Source of the DNA: Venturia oleaginea
Taxonomy: Eukaryota > Ascomycota > Dothideomycetes > Venturiales > Venturiaceae
NCBI GenBank assembly: GCA_013176395.1
Contig: JABMLP010000003.1
Span: forward strand, 496,001-560,000
Reading direction: 5' to 3'
DNA length: 64,000 nucleotides
The translations under genes were made by a program, and so were the position numbers. This document shows positions 1 through 9,168 of the stretch, one piece after another (position 1 is the stretch's first letter; the number at the start of each line of letters is the position of its first letter). The notes under the pieces were generated by a model that was not told where the DNA came from, searched no databases, and worked only from the letters and a program-made list of their open reading frames with translations.

Positions 1-40
1 AATTGGTCAATGACAGTAGCTCTCGTCCACATCTCCACCA

Positions 41-256
41 TCAGATCTTCGCCTTCCCGAATACTCCCTCCATCTCACCCAACCACTTCTTCATAATCGG
101 CCCAGTCTTCTCCGGCACCTCAAGCGTCTGCCAATGCCTGCCCTCCACTTCCTCAACCTTCAAATCCGGCAACAAACCAGCCTGCTGTACCACATAAATG
201 TCTTGGAGTTTAAGGTGCAAATCGTGTTGGGCCTCGTTGAGCCTTTGTAATTTCAT
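41..256 (-). pseudogene. alpha/beta hydrolase C-terminal remnant
   Basis: A 71-residue frame ends at a TGA at the low-coordinate side. The segment VEGRHWQTLEVPEKTG followed by a short amphipathic helix resembles the C-terminal end of epoxide-hydrolase-like alpha/beta hydrolases, where the catalytic His lies in a G-H-W context and is followed by a 'P-E' helix. Nothing upstream on the minus strand (257-650) continues the fold: the frame is closed by TAG three codons before the ATG, and the nucleophile and cap regions are absent. It is either the last exon of a gene whose earlier exons I cannot find, or a remnant. Family call is inference from a short motif. Confidence 0.4.
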
Positions 257-649
257 GGGCTTCTAGACCATCCTTTTCTGCGTGTAGATTTTCTCGTCAC
301 CGTAGTTGATTGCCTTTCGCTTGAAGCCTGTCATGTTAGATAGTAGTGACAGGTTAGTTCTTTGGTACTGCTGATAAGAAAGTCGAAGGGACGGATGTGC
401 CTCTTCTAGTTTATACATTCTTCGTCAAACATAGACACACAATGTCCTACATTATCTCATTCACGACTTCTGCTCTATTCGTGAACAAATGTGTAAGAAA
501 CAAGTAGTGGAAGAGGATAGGAAAATGGTAATGTAGAATGATTGAACAAAAAGGTCGTATGTGACCACTCTCGACCGTCATTTCTTCGCCCGATGCACAA
601 TATGGATTCTACCATAGCTTACCAGGCCCGGTCCCTTCAAAGATCGTAC

Positions 650-808
650 TCAAACAGGCTCCAGAGCATATCTGTCCGCCGGCTCGACAAGCCTTGTACC
701 ATCTCCACTGTTAACCACACCCCCTCGTATCACAACACTCATAACTCCCAGTCGCCGAACTTTCTTGCCCTCAGCCTTATATTTCACCTCATCCAGCAAT
801 CCACTCTT
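650..808 (-). pseudogene. MOSC-domain protein remnant (C-terminal part)
   Basis: Reading the minus strand gives about 52 residues ending ...LVEPADRYALEPV then TGA. The stretch SVVIRGGVVNSGDGTRLVE matches the C-terminal strand and turn of MOSC domains (typical pattern G-x-V-x-x-G-D-x-I/T), which bind molybdenum cofactor or sulfur carriers. The frame is closed two codons upstream by TAA next to a poly-C/G run, and no N-terminal MOSC sequence is visible, so it is a decayed fragment. The family call rests on this one motif. Confidence 0.35.
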
Positions 809-2319
809 AATTTAAGGGGGGGGGGGTGATATCGCCATCGCTTTAGAGCGCCAGCTCATGCTGCAGCTGTATGTGATACCGATACATCCTTGAAGTTTGT
901 GGCATCTCCGCTCCATACAGACCAGGTATTGGAGTATCACGAGTAGTCAGCTTGCTGAGAAAAATGGTGCGTATGAATCGGCTGGATCCTGTCACATGTG
1001 GTTGGTGTTTGCTCGGATCGGGTCATCATATGAAGGACCGATTCGTGAAGTGGCCGTCATTGGGCTTCAGAGGGTGGAATATCTTGAATGCTTTGCCATC
1101 AAGTCTTTTCGTGGTTGAGAGAGATCGATGGGAGTGAATTGTGGACACGGATCTTGCCGTTGCCGCCCCGTTCCACGAGATGATCAAAGCTTTTGGCGTT
1201 GACCAGCCTTGCCAGCCAAGTCACCGGGGCTATCTTTAGAGACTATCGAGGGCCGGAGTTATAAGGCGTTGCTTCAGGCAATAGTCAAGAGGACGTCGGC
1301 GTCTCAATGCAAATGCGGGTAATGCGGGTGGTTTATGGAAGCTAATAAAAGCGTAAATTGGTGATACTGAATGGTATGTGTATCAGTTCACCGTAAGTTA
1401 TCTAATTAGAGTTACTCCGAAGTAGCTCCTCCGGTGTTAACAGGACCTAGCGGAGGTGAGGATTCCTGCTTGCGTAAGTTGCGCTAAAAGTGTTCAATCT
1501 TTCCTCTAAAAGATTAATAGTTGCTACCGCTAGAGCGATGTCCCGTAACTGTATATAGAGATGCCTGATATAGTTCCCGGTAAATGAGACGCCTGTATGA
1601 GGAGCCTATAACAGCAATCTTGCCATTTGAAATTGTGGTCGAGTTGAGACGCCCTATAAGACAAATATCTCCCTTTCTCAACCTGTGTCATTCTGGCTTT
1701 TTGGAAATGTACCGAGTAGTATATAGTAGGTGTACTGAGTCCTTATGCGTAATTTGAACACGGCTACCTTACCTACCACAATCAAAGCCACGACTCCATA
1801 AGAGTAAACCAATTCAAAATCTACATGGAGGGAAGATCTTACGATATATTCTCTAACCTATAGAAATATGTTGAGGTACTCTCAAAGTTACTCTATTTCA
1901 AACTATTTCTAGACGCTGTCTCAACCGGTTGTGAACGCCGGGTCAAGAACAATAGACTTCGATGAGGCTGAGTAATCGTTCAATAAGCGTGTGTTCATTG
2001 ATGGAATTACGCAGCCTAGGTAATCCTGAACACGTAATTTAGACTAGTACTAAGATTGTTGTACCGGTCAAAAGAAAAACAATGATTCTGCTATTGACCA
2101 TTCAAACTTGGACATTGAAAAAAGAAGAAATCGATAAAAAAATCAAGTCTCTATCCTTTCTCAATGAGTTGTGAAGGACAAAGTGAAGTTTCAGTGGCCA
2201 TGTGAGAAACTGCCAGATCTGGCCCTCGAGGCAACCAGATCTGTTAACAATAAGTGAATGACCATATTCATTGAGACAATAGCAAGTGATATTTCGAGCA
2301 TATAAACCTTTGATCAACA
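809..2319. other. intergenic, no supported gene
   Basis: About 1.5 kb without a convincing coding frame on either strand. The part from about 1260 to 2080 is AT-richer than the flanks, with many TA steps, as in RIP-altered repeat DNA, but I could not assign it to a known element. Confidence 0.5.
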
Positions 2320-2930
2320 TTGCCTACGCGAAACTCCATCACAAAACACAACTACAATCATGGCGCGTACCAAGCAGACCAAGCGCATGCTTCAGCTGCG
2401 AAGAGGGCAGCAGACGATATCATCGAGCCACGAGTAGTCAAGATCCGAAAATTCAAGAGCGGCAAGCGATCATCATTCAATTGCGACTGGTGCAAGTCAT
2501 CACATTGACAGCGAACTGACCCGACGACAGGCACGATGACACCAATCGACGAGACCTACGATGTCCAACGACCAATTGTCTTGCCTCGGTGGTCTCAGTC
2601 TCCAAACACCCAAACAAGGCAACAACCTACTTTACCCTACCACTCGAGCTCCGCCTACAGATCCTTTACAAGGCCATCGACGACAACATCATCCAATTTA
2701 GGGAAGACTGCAGGAATGACCAGATTGGGGAGTACGAATGGTATGGGCTGCAATGGAAACTACTTGAAGCCAAAAAGGTATGTTTGCAGATGGAATCCGT
2801 CTTTCGTTCTGTAGATCCGCGCGTCGAGGGAGATTTTGAGGGCGTGCTTACGATGTTTGAGAGGGAGGTCAAGTGGATGGCTGAAGTGGTTATGGAGCTC
2901 GAGGGGGAAATGGGGTTGCGGCTGGTTTGA
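2320..2930 (+). CDS. fungal hypothetical protein with F-box-like LPLELR motif; MARTKQT start nearby
   Basis: Two coding-looking blocks sit in tandem. The first (to 2508) encodes a basic stretch ...AAKRAADDIIEPR...KIRKFKSGKR ending near CDWC. The second, in the 2589-2930 frame (open from 2520), encodes FTLPLELRLQILYKAIDD, the L-P-x-E-L/I-R motif seen at the head of many fungal F-box-like proteins, followed by a helical region rich in Glu and Arg. A short intron ending at the CAG near 2530 would join them, with donor at GTGCAAG or GTCATC near 2488-2494; this is 35-42 nt and short. In another frame an ATG at 2360 starts MARTKQTKRM, identical over seven residues to the histone H3 N-terminus, and stops at 2437. 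The two frames differ by a small shift. Function unknown. Confidence 0.35.
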
Positions 2931-3173
2931 GATGGTTTGCGCATTATGCGCAGTGGAGGCGGTGGATGTAAAGGCCATTGAGGTTCGGAGAATTGGACGT
3001 TGGAGATCTTCTAGGAAGGGAAAGCTGTTGGTGGTGAATTACTTTTGCGCGTCGGACAAAGCATGACTTGATAAATCGAGGATTACGGCAGGGTGGGATT
3101 TGGCCAAACGTTTGGGGCAAAGCACAGGTCCTGGGGCTGTTGAAGCTCCATATAGCAGCCATTGATTGTCTGT

Positions 3174-4406
3174 TCAAGCAGTCTGACTTTTCGCAAAATT
3201 GTATTCGGGCAGTGTGATGGCGTCGACTGGTGGTCCAACAAACGATTCTGCGAACCTTGAAATACCAGACCACGAAACAAAGCCCAAGAATGAATGCAAC
3301 ATTTTGACTCCAATAGCACTGGCTGGATTCGCCCATTGTGGAGCCCCGGGAGGCAGCTTCTGTCCCTTCGTAACAAAAGGACGCATGATCTTCTCGTAGG
3401 AACCAAAAGCTTGCTTCGGGTCCTGTGGGGCTTTCGTGATTTCCCCAGCTAGGATGTAGGCGCCAACAATGGCAAGAGTAGTTCCCATTCCGGAGATAGG
3501 CGAAGGACAGAAAGCTGCGTCTCCCAGAAGTGCCACCCTTCCTTTTGACCACGTGTCCATCTTCACTTGAGCAATCTCTTGCATGGTGAATTCATCGTCA
3601 TTGTCCATTCCCTTGAGACAGCGAGTAGCTTCTCCTCCGGCATCGTGGAAGATGTCGTGGGCCAAGATCTTCTGTTCCTGTTTGCTGAGCTTCGAATAGT
3701 TCCTCAACTTCTCAGAAGGCTCGCATATCCACATTGATGCTCGCGTGACATTCTCTGTGGCCTCGTTCGTATTCGGACGTAACAGGATCATGCGGCGGCC
3801 AGGAGCATTGTACCAAGTACCCCAGGCAGTGTCATGGTCTTCGCGAGGAATGCTGAACCATGACACCCAGGCATTAAGCGATGAGATGGGATCATTTCCA
3901 AAGACGAGCTTTCGAGTCGTTGAGCCTAGTCCATCTGCTGCGATGACCATATCGTATTCGTTTGTGCGGCCGCTTTTGAATGTGACGTTGACTTTATTAC
4001 CCTTCTCATCAAGCCCTTCAATGCTGTCGTCAAACTGATATTCCACATCATTTTTGGTCGCATCGTAGAGTATCACAGCAAGATCACCCCGCATAATTTC
4101 GATCTCGGCAGTAATGCTCTTTCCACTTCCAGATTTGTCGACGGGGAATTCTGCCTTGTGACGATTAGAGCTATCGACGAAGGCAATTCCTGCTTCGGCC
4201 GTCATCTTCTCCTGGACTCTGTCGTGGGTGCCCATCTTGGCCAAAACTTTGCGCCCCAAACCTCTGATATCGACATTCTGGCCGCCCATTCGTAGAGACG
4301 ATGCTCGCTCGACAATTGTGACCTTGGCGCCAGCTTGGGCGAGGAAATGGGCCAGGACTGGACCTGCCACGCCAGCACCGCTGATGATTATTTTAAGTCC
4401 CGACAT
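3174..4406 (-). CDS. FAD-dependent monooxygenase (PHBH/TetX-like)
   Basis: A single-exon 410-residue protein. It opens with a Rossmann dinucleotide motif (IISGAGVAGPVLAHFL, residues about 6-21) preceded by a beta strand, has an acidic residue ending beta-2 (IVERAS), the middle A-A-D-G-L-G-S motif near residue 160, and the C-terminal FAD motif LLGDAAFCPSPISGMGT near residue 290. This order is that of class A flavoprotein monooxygenases, which use NAD(P)H and oxygen to hydroxylate aromatic or polyketide-like substrates. Length matches the family. No signal peptide; probably cytosolic. No biosynthetic cluster is visible around it, so the substrate is unknown. Start chosen at the ATG directly before the Rossmann strand. 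Confidence 0.85.
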   Translation of the reverse strand: MSGLKIIISGAGVAGPVLAHFLAQAGAKVTIVERASSLRMGGQNVDIRGLGRKVLAKMGTHDRVQEKMTAEAGIAFVDSSNRHKAEFPVDKSGSGKSITAEIEIMRGDLAVILYDATKNDVEYQFDDSIEGLDEKGNKVNVTFKSGRTNEYDMVIAADGLGSTTRKLVFGNDPISSLNAWVSWFSIPREDHDTAWGTWYNAPGRRMILLRPNTNEATENVTRASMWICEPSEKLRNYSKLSKQEQKILAHDIFHDAGGEATRCLKGMDNDDEFTMQEIAQVKMDTWSKGRVALLGDAAFCPSPISGMGTTLAIVGAYILAGEITKAPQDPKQAFGSYEKIMRPFVTKGQKLPPGAPQWANPASAIGVKMLHSFLGFVSWSGISRFAESFVGPPVDAITLPEYNFAKSQTA

Positions 4407-4757
4407 GACGAATAGTAAGGTGACTGTGAATTGAGCTATCTGAGGAAAAGTGATGGCGACTTATCAGCACTTTATGCTTATGTCCACCTCTTCGGAGAAC
4501 CTTCAATGGGGAGCCTCTATCTTGCCCTAAGAATTGGGGATCCGGTTTGTAATTGCAATGCGTGGATCGACAGCTGTCTGAGATGATCACTCCTCACAAT
4601 CGGTGGGCACTTGTATCAGGCCATGGTGAGGATGTAGGCGTCATGATCGCCATTAGTTGGTGCATTCAGTATCCAGGGGTACAGAAATACGCAGTGATAC
4701 TATGATATGCAGTCACGTGTCTATCTACCTAACAGTTGACCGGCTATATTCTTCCCC
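4407..4757. other. upstream region of the monooxygenase gene
   Basis: Non-coding stretch between the monooxygenase start and the retrotransposon relic. It should hold the monooxygenase promoter; I see no clear TATA box or other element. Confidence 0.4.
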
Positions 4758-4771
4758 TCCACGATACGCAG

Positions 4772-6377
4772 AAAAACAGCACACACAGCGAGAACTCAAT
4801 TTTTGGAATTTACAGAAGTATCATCTAAAGATCATCAAAACACCTCTGCCAGTGGCCGCTCCGGCCTCTAGAGGCCATCGCGCGTCCCTCAGCGTCGATG
4901 AGATATCTCTAGAGTCGCCGTCGCGGCCACGGCAGAGCAAGCAGACGAATACATGAGCAAGCTACACGAACGATGCGTCCACCAAAGACAACAGCAACCA
5001 TCTAGTCACTATCTCCCGGCTAGTCCATCACCCCAGATGACACTGCAACGCTCCGAGTCGACGAGTCACTGCTAGAACGGCAATACCTTCAACACATCTC
5101 AAACACCAGACGCCCGGTGCGCAACAATCGGCACCACACACCACTGCAACGACTAGACAATCTCTCCCAACGTCTTGGCAAACCGTCCTGCTACAAGCTG
5201 TTGCCCAGAGCCTTGAGCCTCTCCCCAAACTGTTGCGTCCCAGTTATGGCATTGGCAAGAGTAGGTGCGCGACACAGTAAGTAGTAAGGACGCATAGAAG
5301 GAGCCTATTGGCGGCAAATCCCCTCCCTGTAAGCTAGCAGACGTAGCCTTGAGCCTCTCCCCAGACTGTTGCGTCCCAGTTATGGCAGTGGCAAGAGTAG
5401 GTGCGCGATATAGCAAGCAGGGAGAGCGACTAGCAGCAGATAGGCTCCGACTATAAGACGACAGGTCTACAACACAATCGGTGCGACACGATACGGCAGC
5501 TGCTAGAGAACCTCATCTACTATCGTCTCCGCAAACCGTCCTGCTGCAAGCTGATGTCCAGAGCCTTGAGCCTCTCCCCAAACTGTTGCGTCCCAGTTAT
5601 GGCATTGGCAAGAGTAGGTGCGCAACACAGTAAGCAGTAAGGACGTATAGAAGGAGCTTATTGGCGGCAAATCCCCTCCCTACAAGCCAGCAGACGTAGC
5701 CTTGAGCCTCTCCCCAGACTGTTGCGTCCCAGTTATGGCATTGGCAAGAGTAGGAGCGCGATATAGCAAGTAGGGAGAGCGACTAGCAGCAGATAGGCTC
5801 CGACTATAAGACGGCAGGTCTATAGCACGATCGGCGCCATACAATACGGCAGCTACCAGACAGCCTCGTCCACGGGCATACCCGGAGTATCACACCCAAG
5901 CAGCGAAATCACGACTACGATGGTTACTATTGTCTCCAGCATCACACAACCAAATACACCGCCGCATAGGAATCTGGTGCAAGGCAACTTTCACAAGCAG
6001 AAACATACTTAGGGAACCCATTGGCCTTGAGGGATAAGGCGAAACAGATAGACAAAGCTGAGCATTAGAGGGAGACTGTAGGTAAAAGGTTAGCGAAACA
6101 CGAGGCATTGCCTCTTGAGTCTACATAGCACAGATATACTAGCAGAATAACCAGTATCTACAAGAGCCAGCGGGCATTTGGAGATACTGGTTAAGGGAAA
6201 AGAGGGAGGACGGAGGGGACAGCTGGTCTTGTTTCAGTGAACGGGGCGAAGTGGGGCGCGGTGGATTATATAATCTATCACGTGTCGGCTGTCTGATGAA
6301 GTCCTCCTAACCGGACATAGCTGCCTGATTAAGCGGCTGCAACCGAGTAGGATAAAATCAATCAATCAATCAATCAA
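4772..6377 (+). mobile_element. non-LTR retrotransposon relic, degenerate or non-autonomous, with target duplication
   Basis: The 14-bp sequence TCCACGATACGCAG occurs at 4758-4771 and again at 6378-6391, directly flanking this 1.6-kb segment. The segment ends in a short simple repeat, (ATCA)n at about 6357-6377, preceded by GAGTAGGATAAA, as LINE 3' ends in fungi often do. Direct target duplications plus a simple-repeat tail are the mark of target-primed reverse transcription. No endonuclease or reverse transcriptase frame is visible, so the copy is truncated, decayed or non-autonomous. Strand is inferred from the tail. Confidence 0.6.
5177..5880 (+). repeat. two tandem copies of a 355-bp unit
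   Basis: The block starting CAAACCGTCCTGCT recurs at 5177 and 5532 (period 355). Each unit itself holds two related sub-blocks around CAGTTATGGCATTGGCAAG, at about 5238, 5379, 5593 and 5734. The copies differ by scattered substitutions. They lie wholly inside the retrotransposon relic. Confidence 0.85.
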
Positions 6378-6662
6378 TCCACGATACGCAGTGGCTCTGT
6401 CTTCTCATGCATTACTTTCCAGCCTCTTTCCAACGCCTAGAAAAGGATGAAGGGATCAGGATTCGAGGTACTCTAGCGGTAGCCTCTACCAACTTCGCCT
6501 TCTAGCTTCGGCCGAGCTGTCAATCGAGATATCGATAAATATACTGCTTCCTTAGTCTGCCAATTGAAATCCTTTTAAAGAGTGTCCCATTGGCCATCTC
6601 CTCGTTCCTGTTCCTGCATTCAATTGACATTCGTTGTCCCTATCCATCACCATATTCTAACC

Positions 6663-7385
6663 ATGCCTTACAAACTCTTCAGATTGATCGCTCTCCTACT
6701 AGCTTCAACACCCCTATCAACAGGCCACTCAAATCACCATGCCCGCCGCCATTTCTCTCAAGAATCGCTCTCCCAGCCCGAGCTTTCGATCAACTCCATT
6801 CCCTTCTCGACCCGCGCCTACTGGATGCGCCGCGCAAACCAAGCCCTAGCAGACCTCGGAAACCCATGCCCTTTCGCAGCCTTTGGTTCTGTAGTCGTAA
6901 ACCACACCGACACCTCCAGCCCGCTCGGAACACTCGTCTGCATCGGTGCAAATTCCAATTCCGCAAAAGGCAACCCAACTCTCCATGGCGAAATCGCTGC
7001 AATCAATAATTGCTCTGCTGTTCTCCAGGCACCGCCATACAATCTGACTCCTGCAGCTGCACTTGCTGCATTGCCGAAGTTGAGCTTGTATACCAATGCT
7101 GAGTCTTGCCCCATGTGTGCTTCTGCGATCCGGTGGGCGGGCTTCAGGGAGTACATCTACGGGACGACCATCGACTACCTGATTGAGAAGGGATGGGGAC
7201 AGATCAGGGTTGCAAGTTTTGAAATCTTCGAGAAGAGCATGGACTTGCCAAACCCGTCAAGATTGATTGCTGGTGTATTAACGAACGAGACTGATCCGTA
7301 CTTTTCGTGGCAGTTTGATCCTACCAAATCCTGCCCAACTGGCTGTGCTCGTGTCAACGCTACTGGGCCGTGTGCGAAAATATAA
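6663..7385 (+). CDS. secreted cytidine/guanine-deaminase-like zinc enzyme
   Basis: Single-exon, 240 residues from the chosen ATG. The frame runs 27 codons further upstream, but starting at MPYKLFRLIALLLAST gives a textbook signal peptide with cleavage near the Gly-His after it. The core carries the zinc-dependent nucleoside deaminase signature: H-G-E near residue 107 (one ligand plus the catalytic Glu) and C-P-M-C near residues 149-152, spaced as in the CDA/TadA/guanine deaminase fold. The C-terminal extension has several Cys and two N-glycosylation sequons. Related fungal proteins form a secreted subgroup. The substrate cannot be told from the sequence; deamination of nucleobases, nucleosides or related compounds outside the cell is inferred. 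Confidence 0.8.
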   Translation: MPYKLFRLIALLLASTPLSTGHSNHHARRHFSQESLSQPELSINSIPFSTRAYWMRRANQALADLGNPCPFAAFGSVVVNHTDTSSPLGTLVCIGANSNSAKGNPTLHGEIAAINNCSAVLQAPPYNLTPAAALAALPKLSLYTNAESCPMCASAIRWAGFREYIYGTTIDYLIEKGWGQIRVASFEIFEKSMDLPNPSRLIAGVLTNETDPYFSWQFDPTKSCPTGCARVNATGPCAKI

Positions 7386-7667
7386 TTGATGAGCAAGACG
7401 ACTAAATACCAAAACATTGAACTCGTGCTTTCATAAATCAATGTTTTCATGGTGAATAGCAATCCGTTTTACATAACATTACTCTGGCAACCATCTAAAT
7501 TCCCATCATGCAACTCACGCGCCAACTTCACCCTATAAGTACACCACGCAGGTACCCCTTTTAAGTTGACACCTTGCATTATCCTTCCGCAATGCGCACC
7601 AAAAACAAAGATTATGTCCACGATTCACGAGTTCAGTCTTGGGCGGAGCAAGAAGAACAGCAACGAC
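7386..7667. other. intergenic between deaminase and tRNA gene
   Basis: Short non-coding stretch that should hold the 3' flank of the deaminase gene and the 3' flank of the minus-strand tRNA gene. Nothing further recognised. Confidence 0.4.
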
Positions 7668-7674
7668 AAAAAAA
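7668..7674 (-). terminator. RNA polymerase III T-run terminator of tRNA-Ser
   Basis: On the minus strand seven consecutive T residues follow the discriminator base of the tRNA gene after six nucleotides. A run of four or more T on the sense strand is the usual Pol III stop signal; its position supports a transcription unit ending with the tRNA. Confidence 0.75.
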
Positions 7675-7691
7675 GGCAGTCGACACCTGAG

Positions 7692-7702
7692 TGATTCGAA
7701 CC
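7692..7702 (-). promoter_or_regulatory. Pol III B box spanning the intron 2 acceptor
   Basis: GGTTCGAATCA matches the B-box consensus GGTTCGANTCC except at the last base. Its first G is the last base of intron 2, so the genomic box is complete only because the intron ends in G. Confidence 0.65.
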
Positions 7703-7754
7703 TGACGAAACCATTAATATCAATGCACGGATTATTGGTTGCGGCTAGACTTAC
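7702..7754 (-). other. intron 2 of tRNA-Ser(GCU), 53 nt, GT-AG
   Basis: Starts with a perfect GTAAGT and ends TTTCGTCAG. TATTAAT, 11 nt before the terminal AG, is a weaker branch-site match. It interrupts the T stem between positions 52 and 53. Confidence 0.75.
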
Positions 7755-7785
7755 ACTCGCTCCCGAAGGAACGGGCTTAGCAGGC

Positions 7786-7837
7786 CTAGTCGAAGTCAGT
7801 TATGTAGTTGACGCAAGATTCACGCGTGTGTACTCAC
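7786..7837 (-). other. intron 1 of tRNA-Ser(GCU), 52 nt, GT-AG
   Basis: Starts GTGAGTAC, ends CTAG, and carries AACTGAC 10-15 nt before the acceptor, matching the fungal branch-site consensus CTRAC. It interrupts the 5' strand of the anticodon stem after position 29. No bulge-helix-bulge fold expected of endonuclease-type tRNA introns was seen. Confidence 0.75.
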
Positions 7838-7848
7838 CCGCGCGTTAA

Positions 7849-7859
7849 CCACTCCGCCA
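7849..7859 (-). promoter_or_regulatory. Pol III A box in the tRNA gene
   Basis: TGGCGGAGTGG, positions 8-18 of the tRNA, fits the A-box consensus TRGYNNARNNG. It lies in exon 1 and is not disturbed by the introns. Confidence 0.7.
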
Positions 7860-7866
7860 AAGTGCC

Positions 7867-9168
7867 TGTACGATGGTTTGATGCAGCGCCGATGGAGCGA
7901 TTGTGATTAGTACTAAGTAGAAATCAGCCGCATTGTTTTTGTTAACGAAGTTATATGAAAATGTGATCAAGGTCGATCACGGGAATTTCTAGATCGCGAT
8001 AAGATTACTATGTATCGATAATCGAACAACATTTTGTGAAAGACGAACAAAGAAAGCGAGTACAACGTCAAGTCTTGAAGTGCTGACTTGCTCCATGTAT
8101 TGTGTGGGAAGGACGTTGACCAATGCGACTGCTGAAAACCAGCGTCGGGGATATGAGGAAATGTGAGAAAACAATCGACAATTAGATACACTTCGGCAAG
8201 AGAGTAGTACAAGCAGCCAGCATGAGCGACCAACTGCCCAAAAGGAAATTCCAATCAAGCCAACCAGCCACATTACAAAGAGCGGCATGCGATCTGGGCA
8301 AAGGTATGCTTGCTATCTCAATCGACTCTATATCCCCACCTCTTTGTGAAGATTTGCTATACTTGCCAACGATTTAAGTACCCCAACGTAGAGCGCCGCT
8401 GCAAGTGAAGGCCCCGATGCGGCGACCTGGGGGGTTTCTTGAGCTATCCATCTCAAATCCCTTGTTTAAATAGATGTGATGCCACGAGGCCGTTCTGTTG
8501 ATAGAGTCCTCACCAAAGGTCATGGTGGTGGAAGTGCTCTGCGCTGGAAGGGTTTAGTAGTAAGTCGCACCAAGTCTGATGATCAAGAGCAGTAGAGAGG
8601 GCATCACTACAGATGAGGAGAAACAGAATCAAAGATGCCGCGTGAACATGGCTGTGTATGATGGTCTTTGAAGAACGAGGCGTTCTGTGGCTTGCATGCT
8701 ACTCAAAGAAGCATTGGACAATCTCCCGCGTGGTTGGTATAATCCCTATGGCAAGGCGGACGGATCTTGCTCTTGTTCATGGTCGGTTCCATTATAATGC
8801 ATCTCACGATGCGATTGTTATTGGTATTCAGTAGTGGTAGAATCGAGTGGGGAAGGAAGAGTCATATGGTCTGGACAAAAAATTGATTCATGTGTCAGCA
8901 ACCACTCAGGAATCATCTCACAGATACACGTCTTCCTTCACGCAATTATCAATTAGCAGCTCCGAACTGAAGAAGCCGTGAGTGCCACAAGAGCTAGTAT
9001 ATCCATACATACATTCAAAACCATCATAAGAATATGCCAAATTATGCCGGCAATTAAGCGCGCCTCGCCATGCCTATAAGATAAACATGTGAGAATCATT
9101 AAACAGATACGCCTCGTAGCCAGGAAGACGCGATATCAACAAGACCCCATCATGACCCAATTCATTGT
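7867..9168. other. intergenic, no supported gene
   Basis: 1.3 kb with only short, unconvincing frames on both strands. It holds the 5' flank of the tRNA gene and the 3' flank of CDC45. No RNA gene recognised. Confidence 0.5.

Larger units (their letters stand above)
7681..7866 (-). tRNA. tRNA-Ser(GCU): tRNA-Ser (GCU) split by two spliceosomal-type introns
   Basis: Exons on the minus strand: 7866-7838 (29 nt), 7785-7755 (31 nt), 7701-7681 (21 nt). Joined they give an 81-nt class II tRNA: acceptor stem GGCACTT with AGGTGTC (seven pairs, two G-U), D stem GCG/CGC, anticodon stem CGGGC/GCCCG with loop CTGCTAA (U33, anticodon GCU, A37), a variable arm TCC-TTCG-GGA, T stem GAGTG/CACTC with loop TTCGAAT, and discriminator G73 as in Ser tRNAs. 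Read without removing the introns, neither anticodon stem nor T stem pairs. It would decode AGC/AGU serine codons. Canonical eukaryotic tRNA introns lie at 37/38; these lie at 29/30 and 52/53. Alternative: a decayed tRNA, but perfect pairing after splicing argues against it. Confidence 0.85.

Noticed and set aside
897..1118. Overlapping plus and minus frames of about 60-73 codons
   Set aside because: A minus reading DGKAFKIFHPLKPNDGHF looks mildly coding, but no family could be named and stops follow at once.
6293..6316. Hammerhead-ribozyme-like CTGATGA followed by a GTCC/GGAC stem near the end of the LINE relic
   Set aside because: The second core box GAAA after the stem is missing (ATAG instead), so a catalytic fold is not supported.
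7681..7866. Reading the tRNA as one with a single long intron at 37/38
   Set aside because: No single cut gives paired anticodon and T stems; CGGGT as 5' anticodon stem leaves no U33, and TCAGG cannot pair with CACTC.
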